Under the pieces are notes generated by a model. The model made no database searches. It worked only from the letters and a program-made list of their open reading frames with translations, and was not told the origin of the DNA. 64,000 bases of DNA from Palaemon carinicauda (Eukaryota > Arthropoda > Malacostraca > Decapoda > Palaemonidae). A program made the position numbers and the translations under genes. How positions within the stretch are numbered: the first letter of the stretch is position 1; every line of letters begins with the position of its first letter. Below are positions 21,737-42,100 of this stretch, piece by piece. The stretch is taken from NCBI RefSeq assembly GCF_036898095.1, contig NC_090750.1, positions 87,092,270 to 87,156,269 on the forward strand, read 5' to 3'.

Positions 21737-21907
21737 ACTGTACGCTGTGCGATGATGGCATGTGCCGCTGTCCTCCATCAACCCTGCGGCCATGACGTGT
21801 GTCGTTCGCACGCCCACTGTTCTGTCCAAGTAGATGACTTTGCTGTTTGGCATCCGGACAACTGTGTAGTCTGCTACACAATGACCTCCACTCTAACATC
21901 TGACTCG
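21737..21907 (+). CDS. DIRS-3 ORF1 internal exon: Cys/His zinc-finger-like module
   Basis: 57 codons, phase 0. Acceptor TTATCTTACAG ends at 21736; donor GTGAGT starts at 21908. Encodes TVRCAMMACAAVLHQPCGHD and a DNCVVCYTM end, with at least eight Cys plus His in a spacing like the DIRS-2 ORF1 N-terminus. The next exon (22107) continues in frame. The first coding exon upstream is uncertain; translation could also start at the ATG at 21752. Confidence 0.7.
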
Positions 21908-22106
21908 GTGAGTGCATTTTCATTAATACAGACTTGTAGGGAATTACGATTAATTTCGATGGTTTACATTAACTACGATTATTATTTTTAAGGCCACAGT
22001 CCTCTGGACTTCCCGCATGCCTTTCACTTCGTGTCTATGAAGTCCTTGGACTTCTCCACTTTTCTTTGGCACAAATATCCCTCGCTAATAGTCTGTTCTC
22101 TTTCAG

Positions 22107-24160
22107 AGCTTCCAACTTGAAAAAGATACAGCTCAGGCTACCCTCAAGATATGGATTGGCGGGTTCGCCCACAACGTGAAGGCCAAACAGCCTTATATCC
22201 TCTCTGAGGAATGGTGTTCCCGTCTCTACCCCCTTGCTAAAACTTCAGCTGCGGTCCCCAAAGAGTTGGCGGATCCTATCATCGAGAGGATCGAATCCCT
22301 TCTTCTGGCCCCGGACCAAGAAGAGATGGGCGGCACCCTAACTGAGGACGTCGCTACCCTCAACCTCGATGGGGAACCCATGGTTCTGGATGATCCCGAC
22401 GCAGGTAGGGACGTAGGTGAGTCAGGTGGTTCCCGGGCTAAGATTCCTCTCCCTAGCCCGGCTTTCTCTTCTACTTCAGAACACTCTTCTTTTCAAGGTT
22501 TTCCGGGGACAACCGGGACTGATCTCAGTCCCCGGCCTGCTATCCCCAAGGTGAAGGCTCATCGTAAGCCTTTATATAAGACCCACAAGTCTTCCAAAGA
22601 CCACAAGTCTTCGAAATCATCAGCTTCGAAGGCTAAATCTTCCTCCACCAGATTCTCTCAAGACCCAATTGCTGTGCCCTCAACCTCTCACGGAGTAGCC
22701 TCCGTTCCGGCACCTGTTCCCCCCCGGCGGAATCATTTAACCCGGTGGATTTTTCCGAGAAAATGTTTGCTCGTTTTGAGTCGATGCTATCGTCTCATAC
22801 GCAGCAATCACAAGAGAGAATAGCTTCTATGGAGAGCCTAGTTCAGGGACTCATGCGCTCGGGGCTGCCACCGCCACAACAGCAATACCCCATCCCCGAC
22901 GCCTCCAAGCTTCCTCCTTTCAATAAGAATAACCCTTGGAGGTTAGCATTGCATGCCCCCTTCTCGGAGGGTATGTTGTCAATCGAAGGTTTCGGTACCC
23001 GGCCTCTTGCGGATTACGAATTCTACCCGCCGTGTCTTGAATTCCCCTTCCCCGGCTACGCTCGCCTCACGGAAGAGGCTCTGATTCGATTGGATAAGGT
23101 CCCAAAGGAAACTGTTATTTTTCCTAAAGAACAGGCACAGTCTGTCTTGGTCCGCGTGTGCTTGAACACAATGATTACGGCCTACAAAAGTTCTTGTACT
23201 ATGTTTGTGGCCGACGACCAGACCCCTACCCCATGTGCGACCAAGATCATAGAGACGGTCTTTCAGGCTATCAAGGAAGAGAAGCCTTTACCTCAACTCA
23301 GTGAGACCAACTTAACCTCCCTTCTCTTTCCGGGAGACAATGAATGTTGGCGGAACGCCCCAGCTACCTTCCGGTAGGTAAGTTGAGCCCGGACTGTGCC
23401 TCGACGCAGTTCAGCGAACGGCTTCCCAAACTCCCGGAGTCTCTCATTAAATTGGAATATGAGTCGAGGTGTAGATTCAGCAGATCCCTTAATTCAGTTG
23501 CCCTTTCTGAATTGACCGTCGCCACTTACAACGAGGAGGACCTCCTTAAGGTCCTCACTAAGTCGCTTTTGCAAAACTTTATGGCTGACGCCTATGATTT
23601 TGCAAACGCCAGGACCCGTTGTCAACGACACGTCCTATCCGAAGCCACGATTAGGCACGAACCTAATAGGCTCATCAAAGCTCCAGTCTGGGGCCCCGGA
23701 TCTTTTCCTGGAGGATTTAGTTAACTCGGTCCTTAGCGAGGCAGCTAGAGCCAACCAAAACCTCAAGGTTAGGTGGGGCCTGGTTTCAAAGATGAAATAT
23801 GAGCCTACTAGTACTCCAATTCGAGGTAGGAAGAGATTGAGGCCCTTCCAATCTTCCCAATTCAGGCAACCTCTGCAATAGGTTCAACCGGTCTCAGTTC
23901 AACCTGCTCCTCAAGGTCCCAGCCTTCTACCTCAAAGGGCCAACAACAAGAACAATACATCCTGGTCCCTCAGTCTCAGATCGCCTCGACTTCCTTCTCC
24001 CCCGCCTTTAACCCCACTTATGAGTCTCAGGGCTCTTTCCGTGGCTACCAGCGTCACGGGTTCCAGGGGTGCCTTTCGTGCCCGAGGTGGCGGAAGGGGT
24101 TACCACCTAGGCAAGTCTTCCCGCGGAAGCAGAGGAGGCAAATCATCCTCCAACCATTGA
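22107..24160 (+). pseudogene. DIRS-3 ORF1 main exon, frameshifted
   Basis: Acceptor CTCTTTCAG ends at 22106. The reading begins SFQLEKDTAQATLKIWIGGF and goes on in a Ser/Lys-rich linker. Near 22725 a C-run (CCCCCCC) shifts the frame to NPVDFSEKMFARFESML; further shifts lie near 23370 and 23690, and a TAG stops it at 23879. The C-terminal tail is Arg/Gly-rich (RARGGGRGYH, SRGSRGG) and ends at TGA 24160, just before the RT. This is the nucleic-acid-binding gag-like protein of the element. The copy is inactive. Confidence 0.78.
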
Positions 24161-24182
24161 GAAACTGCAGGTAGGAGGGAGA

Positions 24183-25870
24183 TTGTACATATTTCGGGAC
24201 CATTGGAAGTTCAGCGATTGGGCTTCCAGCATCATCTCAAAAGCCCTAGGGTGGAGCTGGATACAGGGACCTTCTCCACCGAACAGCTATTACCAACTAC
24301 CAACGGAAGAACTACGTTCCTTCACAAAAGATCTGCTACTAAAGAATGCAATCCAAAGCATACGTCGCTTAAGATTTCAAGGACGCTTGTTCAGCGTGCC
24401 AAAGAAAGGCTCAGACAAACGGAGAGTAATCCTGGACCTGTCTCATTTAAATTCCTTCATTCGTTGCGACAAATTCCATATGCTTACCGTCTCGCAGGTG
24501 CGGACCTTACTTCCCCGTGGGGCCGTCACCACCTCCATTGATCTTACAAATGCCTACTATCACGTTCCAATAGCAAGGCATTTTCGTCCTTTTCTGGGCT
24601 TCAAGCTAGGCAAACAAGCCTACGCATTCAAAGTGATGCCATTCGGGCTCAACATAGCACCCAGAATCTTCACCAAACTAGCAGAGACAGTAATTCAAGA
24701 GCTTTGAACTCAGGGAATCAGGTAGTGGCCTATCTAGACGATTGGCTAATCTGGTCAGACAATGCCCAGAATTGCCGCATAGCAACGAACAAAGTCCTCA
24801 CCTTCCTTCGACAACTGGGATTCCAAGTCAACCTCGAGAAATCCCGCCTAGTCCCGGAGACCAAGTTTCAATGGCTGGGACTACAATGGGACCTGTGCTC
24901 CCATACGCTGTGCCTCCCCAAAGCCAAAAGGAAGGAGATAGCGAGGAATATAAAACAATTTTTCAGGGAAAAGTTGACCTCCAGAAGGAACCAAGAGAGG
25001 ATCCTAGGTTCCTTACAGTTCGCCTCCATGACAGACATCGTCCTAAGGTCCAAACTCAAGGACATAAACAGAGTGTGGCGCTCCAGAGCAACCGCAAAAC
25101 GCCGAGACAGATGTGCTCGCCTTCCCCCAATCCTGAGAAAAAGTCTGCAGCCTTGGACGAAGATCAAGAATCTTTCCAAGTCGGTTCCCTTACAACATCC
25201 GGTCCCGGGACTCGTCGTTCACACAGACGCCTCCTTAACAAGGTGGGGAGGTTACTCCCAACACAAGAAAGTCCAAGGGTTATGGTCACCGGTCTTCCAA
25301 CAAATGCACATCAACGTCCTAGAGGCCATGGCAGTCTTCCTCACTTTAAAACGTCTCAATCCAGCCAGGAATCTCTATATCAGACTGGTTCTTGACAGTG
25401 CAGTCATAGTACACTGCATCAACAGAGGAGGCTCCAGATCGGCCCAAATAAACCACATCATGTTGAAGATTTTCTCCATGGCGGCATTGCACAAGTGGCA
25501 CCTGTCAGCAGTCCATCTAGCAGGAGTCCGGAATGTGGTAGCGGACGCACTTTCCCGGACGACTCCGCTAGAGTCGGAATGGTCACTAGACAATCGATCT
25601 TTCCAGTGGATACTATCTTAAGTCCCGGGTCTCCAGGGGGATCTGTTTGCGACGGAATCCAATCGCAAACTAGATTGTTACGTAGCCCCCAACCTGGACC
25701 CTCAGGCTTATGCCACGGACTCTATGATTCTCGATTGGAATACAGTACCTGGAAGACGATTTATCTGTTTCCTCCGGTGAATCTCCTGCTGAAAGTTTTG
25801 CACAAACTCAGATCCTTCAAAGGTCAAGTGGCTCTCGTAGCCCCCAACTGGCCCAAGAGCAATTGGTTCC
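24183..25870 (+). pseudogene. DIRS-3 reverse transcriptase / RNase H / methylase-like ORF, frameshifted
   Basis: RT motifs: SVPKKGSDKRRVILDLSHLN, motif A in IDLTNAYYHVPI, MPFGLNIAPR and the catalytic YLDDWL at about 24731. The frame changes near 24706 (first frame 24183-24707, second 24704-25621), between the RT palm and the YLDD box. RNase H follows: HTDASLTRWGG, INVLEAMAVF, VLDSAVIVHC, NVVADALSR (25220-25560). After the stop at 25619 the methylase-like domain is still readable (DLFATESNRKLDCYVAPN, then VALVAPNWPKSNWFPLL on to 25870) but with further breaks. Reverse-transcribes the element RNA in the intact family. There is no ATG at the left end, so initiation is unclear. Confidence 0.85.
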
Positions 25871-26972
25871 CCTTGTTGCTAGAACTAGGTCTCCGCCCCC
25901 GGCGGATTCCCAATCCGGTGCTAACACAGACAGTACAAACTCGCAATGTGTTCGCTTCCTCAAGGATTCTGAATGCCCTAACTTTATGGACTTCATGAAG
26001 TTCGCAGCCCAACGAGGTGCAAACATCGATCCTTTGAATACTATTTTCCTGGAATCTGACAAAAGGGAATCTACTCTCCGTCAATATGACTCAGCTGTCA
26101 AGAAATTAGCTAAGTTCTTGAAAGATTCCCAAGTTGAGAAAATGACGATGAACTTAACTGTGACATTCTTCAGAACTCTCTTCGAATCAGGCCTGGCAGC
26201 CAATACAATTACTACAATCAAGTCAGCCTTGAAAAAGATCTTCCACATTGGTTTTGACATTGATCTAATGGATTCATATTTCTCATCCATTCCGAGAGCT
26301 TGTGCCAGACTAAAACCTTCAACTCGCCCTAGCGCAGTTTCCTGGTTTTTGAACGATGTTCTTAAGCTAGCCTCTGACACCCCAAATGAATCCTGTAACT
26401 ATATGGCATTATTAAGAAAGTCACTTTTTCTTTTGAGCCTCGCCTCTGGCTCCAGAATCTCAGAATTGTCAGCCTTATCTAGAGACCCAGGTCATATAGA
26501 GTTTCTCTCTTCGGGTGAGGTCCTTCTCTCCCCTAACAAAGTTTTCCTGGCTAAAAATGAGGACCCCCAAAACAGGTGGTCTCCCTGGAAGATTGTTCCA
26601 CTTCCTCAGGGTCCATCCCTGTGTCCAGTTACCGCCCTGAAATCCTACTTAAGTAGAACTTCCACTACAACCACAGGGCCCTTATTTATTAGAGAACACG
26701 GAGGAACTATTACCCTTAAGGGAATCAGGCAACAAATTCTTTATTTTATTAAACAAGCTAATCCTGAATCATTCCCACATGTCCATGATATTCGAGCTGT
26801 GGCTACCTCAATTAATTTTTTCCACCATATGAAATTTGATGAGCTCTCAAAATATACGGGTTGGAAGTCCCCTAAAGTTTTCAAGCGCCACTACCTAAAA
26901 CCTTTAGAAGCTCTTAGATTTGCCACAGTAGCTGCAGGGAATATAGTTCCTCCTGAAGGTACTGAGTCCTAA
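25863..26972 (+). CDS. DIRS-3 tyrosine recombinase, intact frame
   Basis: 369 residues without interruption; no ATG at the left edge, the first internal methionines are near residue 42 (MDFMKF), and it overlaps the methylase-like region. N-terminal core-binding domain (about residues 65-150, with TLRQYDSAVKKLAKFLK). Catalytic domain: arginine in SGSRISELSAL, lysine-containing beta-hairpin region (FLAKNED), HxxR as HDIR, and YTGWKSPKVFKRHYL with tryptophan and the likely tyrosine nucleophile. All signature residues are present, so the enzyme could still act, even in trans on relatives. Confidence 0.9.
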   Translation: MVPLVARTRSPPPADSQSGANTDSTNSQCVRFLKDSECPNFMDFMKFAAQRGANIDPLNTIFLESDKRESTLRQYDSAVKKLAKFLKDSQVEKMTMNLTVTFFRTLFESGLAANTITTIKSALKKIFHIGFDIDLMDSYFSSIPRACARLKPSTRPSAVSWFLNDVLKLASDTPNESCNYMALLRKSLFLLSLASGSRISELSALSRDPGHIEFLSSGEVLLSPNKVFLAKNEDPQNRWSPWKIVPLPQGPSLCPVTALKSYLSRTSTTTTGPLFIREHGGTITLKGIRQQILYFIKQANPESFPHVHDIRAVATSINFFHHMKFDELSKYTGWKSPKVFKRHYLKPLEALRFATVAAGNIVPPEGTES

Positions 26973-27483
26973 TCACAACGTCTTGCTCTGTCCTCTTTCC
27001 CTCCTGCCTGGCTTACCTGTTGTTCCTACCTGTTTTGTTTACCATACACCCTTATGGTGTATTATTTTATTGTTCATTGATCAATTTCACGAATTGTTTT
27101 TGATTTCACTTGTTCTTGAAATCCCCGAGCTGATTTTATTTTATGTTAAGCCTTTGTTATGGATTTTCTTTTGCTTGGTTCTCTCTATCATCCCCTGATG
27201 GGATTTTGTACCATGCTCATATTCATATCTATGATTGAATTTTTACCTTTGCATTTTTTATTACCAAGCTGGATTACCACTATTCATATCTGTTGAATTT
27301 TACCTACGGGTATCATTATTGATTGTTTACCATTTCTATTTATCACTGTCATATACATGTTGATCTATTTTTACGGGTTTCCACATCCCTCTTTTTTTAT
27401 ATTAAAACTCATCAACTATGTTATTTTTGTGTTATTCCCTCTTCAGGTAGTTAGCCATATTGGGTCCCCATTCTCTGGTACGA
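26973..27483. other. DIRS-3 3' untranslated region
   Basis: T-rich, non-coding, between the recombinase stop and the ICR. Confidence 0.6.
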
Positions 27484-27575
27484 TTTCACTGGGCGGCACG
27501 GGTCGGAGCCCAGAAAAGGGATTTTGACGTAGGAAAAATCTATTTCTGGGCGAGAGACCCGTGTCGCCCAGTGAA
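27484..27575 (+). repeat. DIRS-3 internal complementary region
   Basis: 27484-27516 is the exact complement of the left terminus (17288 inward). 27517-27575 is the complement of the right terminus, with one or two differences. The junction lies in CCCAGAAAAGGGATTTT. It can act as a splint that circularises the cDNA, following the published DIRS1 model. Confidence 0.93.
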
Positions 27576-27610
27576 CCCACCCGTCCCTCCCTAATTGGGC
27601 CCCAATCTGG

Positions 27611-27928
27611 GGTGCTATAAGGAGTGACGTCACTGGCGTGGGATCGCTAGTAGTAGTAGGATGTTGAACGGCACCTCGCTGTTCGGGGATATTGACGGGA
27701 GATATCTAAATGGTGCGAGGCCTCTGGTTGTGATTTATTCACGCGCCCCAGTATTATACCGACACCTTATTAAGGTGAGCGAGCTGGGTTCAACCTAGCA
27801 TTCCTATACAAATTTTTCTCTGGTAAATTCATAGCAGTTTTTACCTGAGAAATGATGTAAAAGGAGCATTTCACTGGGCGGCACGGGTCTCTCGTCCAGA
27901 AATAGATTTTTCCTACGTCAAAATCCCT
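27611..27928. repeat. DIRS-3 right inverted terminal repeat
   Basis: Complement of 17288-17580 plus an outer extension of about 30 bp (AGATTTTTCCTACGTCAAAA) shared only with the ICR. Confidence 0.92.
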
Positions 27929-28286
27929 TATATAGAACATATGTTATTTATAGTTTTTGACAGAAAAGCAAAGGTTTTGTTGCAAAGACAAGACTAAATT
28001 GCCTATGTAATAACATTTAAACAAATTACAGTGCATTTATAATAGATTACAATAAAGTGTGATTAAAAATATGGATGTATTTATTTTCTTAAGGGATATG
28101 AAATTAATTTTGTTTAAATTCTATTCATGCAACATTTACTGAAAAATATTAGAGCAGCTTATATGTCCAACTCTCATATTCAACATATGTTATTTTCCTG
28201 ATATTGAGAGCATCTGCTGGCTCTCACGATTACAGCAAAAATAACAAGAGATAAGATAGGAATTTTCAGAGGTGTGACTTACAATG

Positions 28287-28295
28287 TATATAAAG
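28287..28295 (+). promoter_or_regulatory. TATA box of the C-type lectin gene
   Basis: TATATAAAG, 58 bp before the start codon, so transcription should begin near 28315-28325. A strong TATA fits an inducible, tissue-specific gene (inference). Confidence 0.7.
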
Positions 28296-28344
28296 GGTTG
28301 AAAGTTTTTGTTCGCTTCCCCTTTTCTTTTGCTCAACAGTTAAA

Positions 28345-38607
<10,263 letters not shown>

Positions 38608-38690
38608 ACTTATAAATTTTGATCATCAATTTTCCATAAATTTTGGGAGATTTCAATGTTGAAGGCTGTATAATTACAATGCACTGAATC

Positions 38691-38696
38691 AATAAA
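38691..38696 (+). terminator. Poly(A) signal of the C-type lectin gene
   Basis: AATAAA, 84 bp after the stop codon. Confidence 0.75.
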
Positions 38697-38809
38697 GAAT
38701 TTACACTGAATTATTTTCTCTTAAATCTTACAAAAATCCTACTTAAATCTTGATGGAAAAAAACATTTAAATAACTCAACAATAAAAAGCTTCAAGTATA
38801 CTTTACATC

Positions 38810-38815
38810 TTTATT
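38810..38815 (-). terminator. PMPCB: Likely poly(A) signal of PMPCB
   Basis: TTTATT on the + strand (AATAAA on the minus), 220 bp past the PMPCB stop and about 115 bp from the lectin signal on the other strand. Confidence 0.5.
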
Positions 38816-39034
38816 ATTAATTTTTCAAGTATGTACAACATTCTATGTACACAAAACCGTGCCACGATACAAAAAGACGTTTCTCGGCTCTTTTACATTT
38901 GAGAATAAGTGGAATGAAAATAAATACAGTAATTTGGATTTAGATAGAAAAAAATTGAGAACACTTATAACAAATAGGCCTATAATTTCTTAAAAGTCTA
39001 GCTTTGTTTTACACTTTCATTACAAGTTACATTC

Positions 39035-39175
39035 TTATACCCTGAGCCAGTACATGCTAGAGCGAATACGGTTGTAGTCGGGAAGACCTTCGCAAGGCCC
39101 TACAGCTGCAATAGCTGGACACTTGTCATAAATGTAGCTGTAGCAAGTGTCTCTGACATCTTCAGCAGTCACAGC
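39035..39175 (-). CDS. PMPCB: PMPCB exon 9 (stop)
   Basis: 46 codons plus TAA (39035-39037). Acceptor CTTTGCAG on the minus strand. Encodes [20 protein letters not shown] and on to SSMYWLRV. Confidence 0.95.
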   Translation of the reverse strand, partial: AVTAEDVRDTCYSYIYDKCPAIAAVGPCEGLPDYNRIRSSMYWLRV

Positions 39176-42100
39176 CTGCAAAGCACATGTAAATATTTAA
39201 GTAAATAAGTAACAAAATGAAGCTTTTCTCGTAAAAGTGTGAGGTACTGGAGGAAACCTGAATTATTTCATCTTGAACGTTATATGAAAAAAATTGATTG
39301 CTTTGTTTGATAGTGTACACACAAAAAAGAAACAAAAGATTTAAAGCTCCTTTCCCTCTAGGATTATTTCAAGGATTATCAAAGAATATGGAAAAAAATT
39401 AAAATAATCATCATCAATAAAGAAAAATTAATAACAAGATAGTCATTATCAATAAAAAAAAACTATTACTGGCAGAACAACAAACACACAAATGTTTCTA
39501 TGATGCAAAGCTCTCCCATTAATCTGACCTCATAGTTTCTGAAAATAGGATGATTTGAGGTAGAGTATATTTTGGTAATTATGTAAAACCCCCAAAAAAG
39601 GTCATATACAGAAGACAAACTGAGTACCTTACAACAAAACTATTTCATGACAACCATCAAGATAGTTAAAGCCAGGCAAAAATAGTATTTAATGACATAT
39701 TTATTAGGGGGATTTAAGAAAATGAATCTACCATCATCAAAAACATGGCTGGAATTAAAACACCATCATCAACCTGGTCACCAGCACCAGCCACCCACTG
39801 AGATACTTATGGGGTCCTTTGACTGGCCAGACAGTACTTCATTGGATCCTTCTCTCTGGTTACGGTTCACTTTTCCTTTTGCCTACGCATACACAGAATA
39901 GTCCGGCATATTCTTTACAGATTCTCCTCTGTCCTCACACACCTGACAGCACTAAGACTACCCAACAATTTTTCTTCACTCAAGGGGTTAACTACTGCAC
40001 GGAAATTTCTCAGTGGCTACTCCAAAATCAAACCATTGTTCTCTAGTCTTGGGTAGTGCCATAGCCTCTGTACCATGGTCTTTCACTGTCTTGAGGGTAC
40101 AATCGGGCACACTACTCCATCTAATTTCTCTTCCTCTTGTTTTGCTAGTTTTTATATTTAAAAAGGAAATATTTATTTTAATGTTGTAACGGTTCTTAAA
40201 ATATTTTATTTTTCTTAGTTTCCTTTAAAAGATATTGTCAATCTTCAACATCTTCAGTTTATCTAATCATTAAATTTCTTATTTCTAAGTTGAAACATTA
40301 AATAGGAACCAACATATTCTCTAAGATCAAGCTCTTAAAGTTTAAAATAATTGCAATGTAAATTTGGACAGCCAAATAAGAAGAGATGCGAGGTAGTACA
40401 GAATAGAGGTAGAAAAAGAAATTAAGTAACACATTGTTAAAGGGACATTTTGTGGGATGTCTCGTGACTTGCAATCTATGGGTCCCAATTCAAGCCTTAC
40501 ACTGATTTAATTCAAGCCTCAACCGAGGTTTGACCAAGTCCGCTGAAAAAAGTAGGCCCAGAGGTCTACCTCATAACTAATTGACTTTAATTTGGAAATT
40601 ACAGTACAGCAACGAGGAGGTAGGAAACAATGCTGACAGTAAGGATTTCCAAGATCTCTGGTGACTAAAGTTTTCACTAGGGTATTAGGAACATACATAC
40701 ATTTTGATCCCTGTCTTTCCCAAAAAATTACCTAGTTTGGGGTGGTAAGTCTTAGGTTGATATATTCAGGTAAAAGAATATCTTTATGTAGTATAGTCGG
40801 AGACTAAAAGAGCAACAGAAAACCACAGTAGCTTGAACATGGTTACCACATGGACGATGTTACTCATCCACATAGTTGTGGCAAAGCCTTACAAAAAGTT
40901 GAATGCTATTTACAGTAATTCTAAAAACTTGGGTATTAGGACTGAACAAAAAGGTCTAACATAAAAAATGTACATATGTACATAAACTTTGGATATCTGA
41001 ACCCTGAAACAAATGGCCCTGAAACAAATGGCATGATCAATTATCTCACCTCTATTCTGGCATCAAGTTCATGGAGGGGAATACGTCTATTGTAACACAG
41101 CATCTGGCGTCCAATGTCTTCACAAATTGGGGTAGTGCCATCAAGCTGGAGCAAAAGGTTTGTCCTTAATATGTTCTTTGCTCGCTCAACCTCAAATTCT
41201 GTTACGTTGGTGCAAAGCCTCATCCACTCAGACTGAAGGTTGAAGACAAAGTCCTAAAGGAAAAAAAAAAATTATTTTGGAATGAAAAATAATCACGCTC
41301 CATCCCGTTGCACTACTAGGTACTTGAACAGTATTAATACATGTTTCTGCCATATTCATAAACCAAGAATGATGTATTTCTTAATAGAAAAAGTTAAGAC
41401 TGTAATATAAGCTTAAATTTGGTTTTGATTTGTAATTTACAAGCTAGCAAGTGCCAAAATCATAAACCCTTGATATCCAAGACTCACCTCAATTTTCAAT
41501 GGTTCACATACAAAATACAGTCCCCAAAGGCCAGTGTCCTTGTAACAAGTATTGAAGGACTGGAAGGAGTGGCAGAGATTTGCAGCAACTGCAACCTGTA
41601 ATACAAGAAACAATATCTATATTATAGAAAAAAAAATACATCCCACTAAATTGCAAAAATAGATCATTAAGACCTTTCACCAACTATACCATCCTCACGG
41701 GTGACTGTTCAACTCTTGAAATAAATGAAGTTCTTTCATGCACTCTTAATCATTCCCAGCTTTTTTTTTTTTCCCTTTCTGGTACCATTCTTAAAATGGG
41801 TTCCCAGCCCTTGTGCTAAGCCATACAACCCTAACTCATAAGGTTAATACAAACGAAAGGGTTTGAATGTATATATATAAAAAAAGGAAAAAAGTTTCAA
41901 CAAGCAAATGTTAAGTTTTAAAGTATCTTTTAATGCATATACATACATAGAATTCAAAATAATAATGTAGTTCAAACATTTTATTTTGTAATGATTCCAT
42001 TACAGTGCTTATACTGTTTATTCATCCATAACAAAAGTATTCTCCCTCTGCTTAAAAGCAAGAACTCTATAAGAAAACTTTGAATGCCTGAAGACTGAAA

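Larger units (their letters stand above)
17288..27928 (+). mobile_element. DIRS-3: DIRS1-type retrotransposon with nested Tigger
   Basis: 10.6 kb in total, about 8.1 kb without the 2.5-kb nested Tigger. ITRs at 17288-17580 and 27611-27928; ICR at 27484-27575. The left end TTTCTGGGCTCCGACCC and the right end ...CCTACGTCAAAATCCCT appear joined and complemented in the ICR, which fixes both borders to within a base or two. Order: ITR - spliced ORF1 - RT/RNase H - methylase-like - recombinase - ICR - ITR. It sits between the 3' end of ATPAF1 and the lectin promoter. No target duplication seen. Confidence 0.95.
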
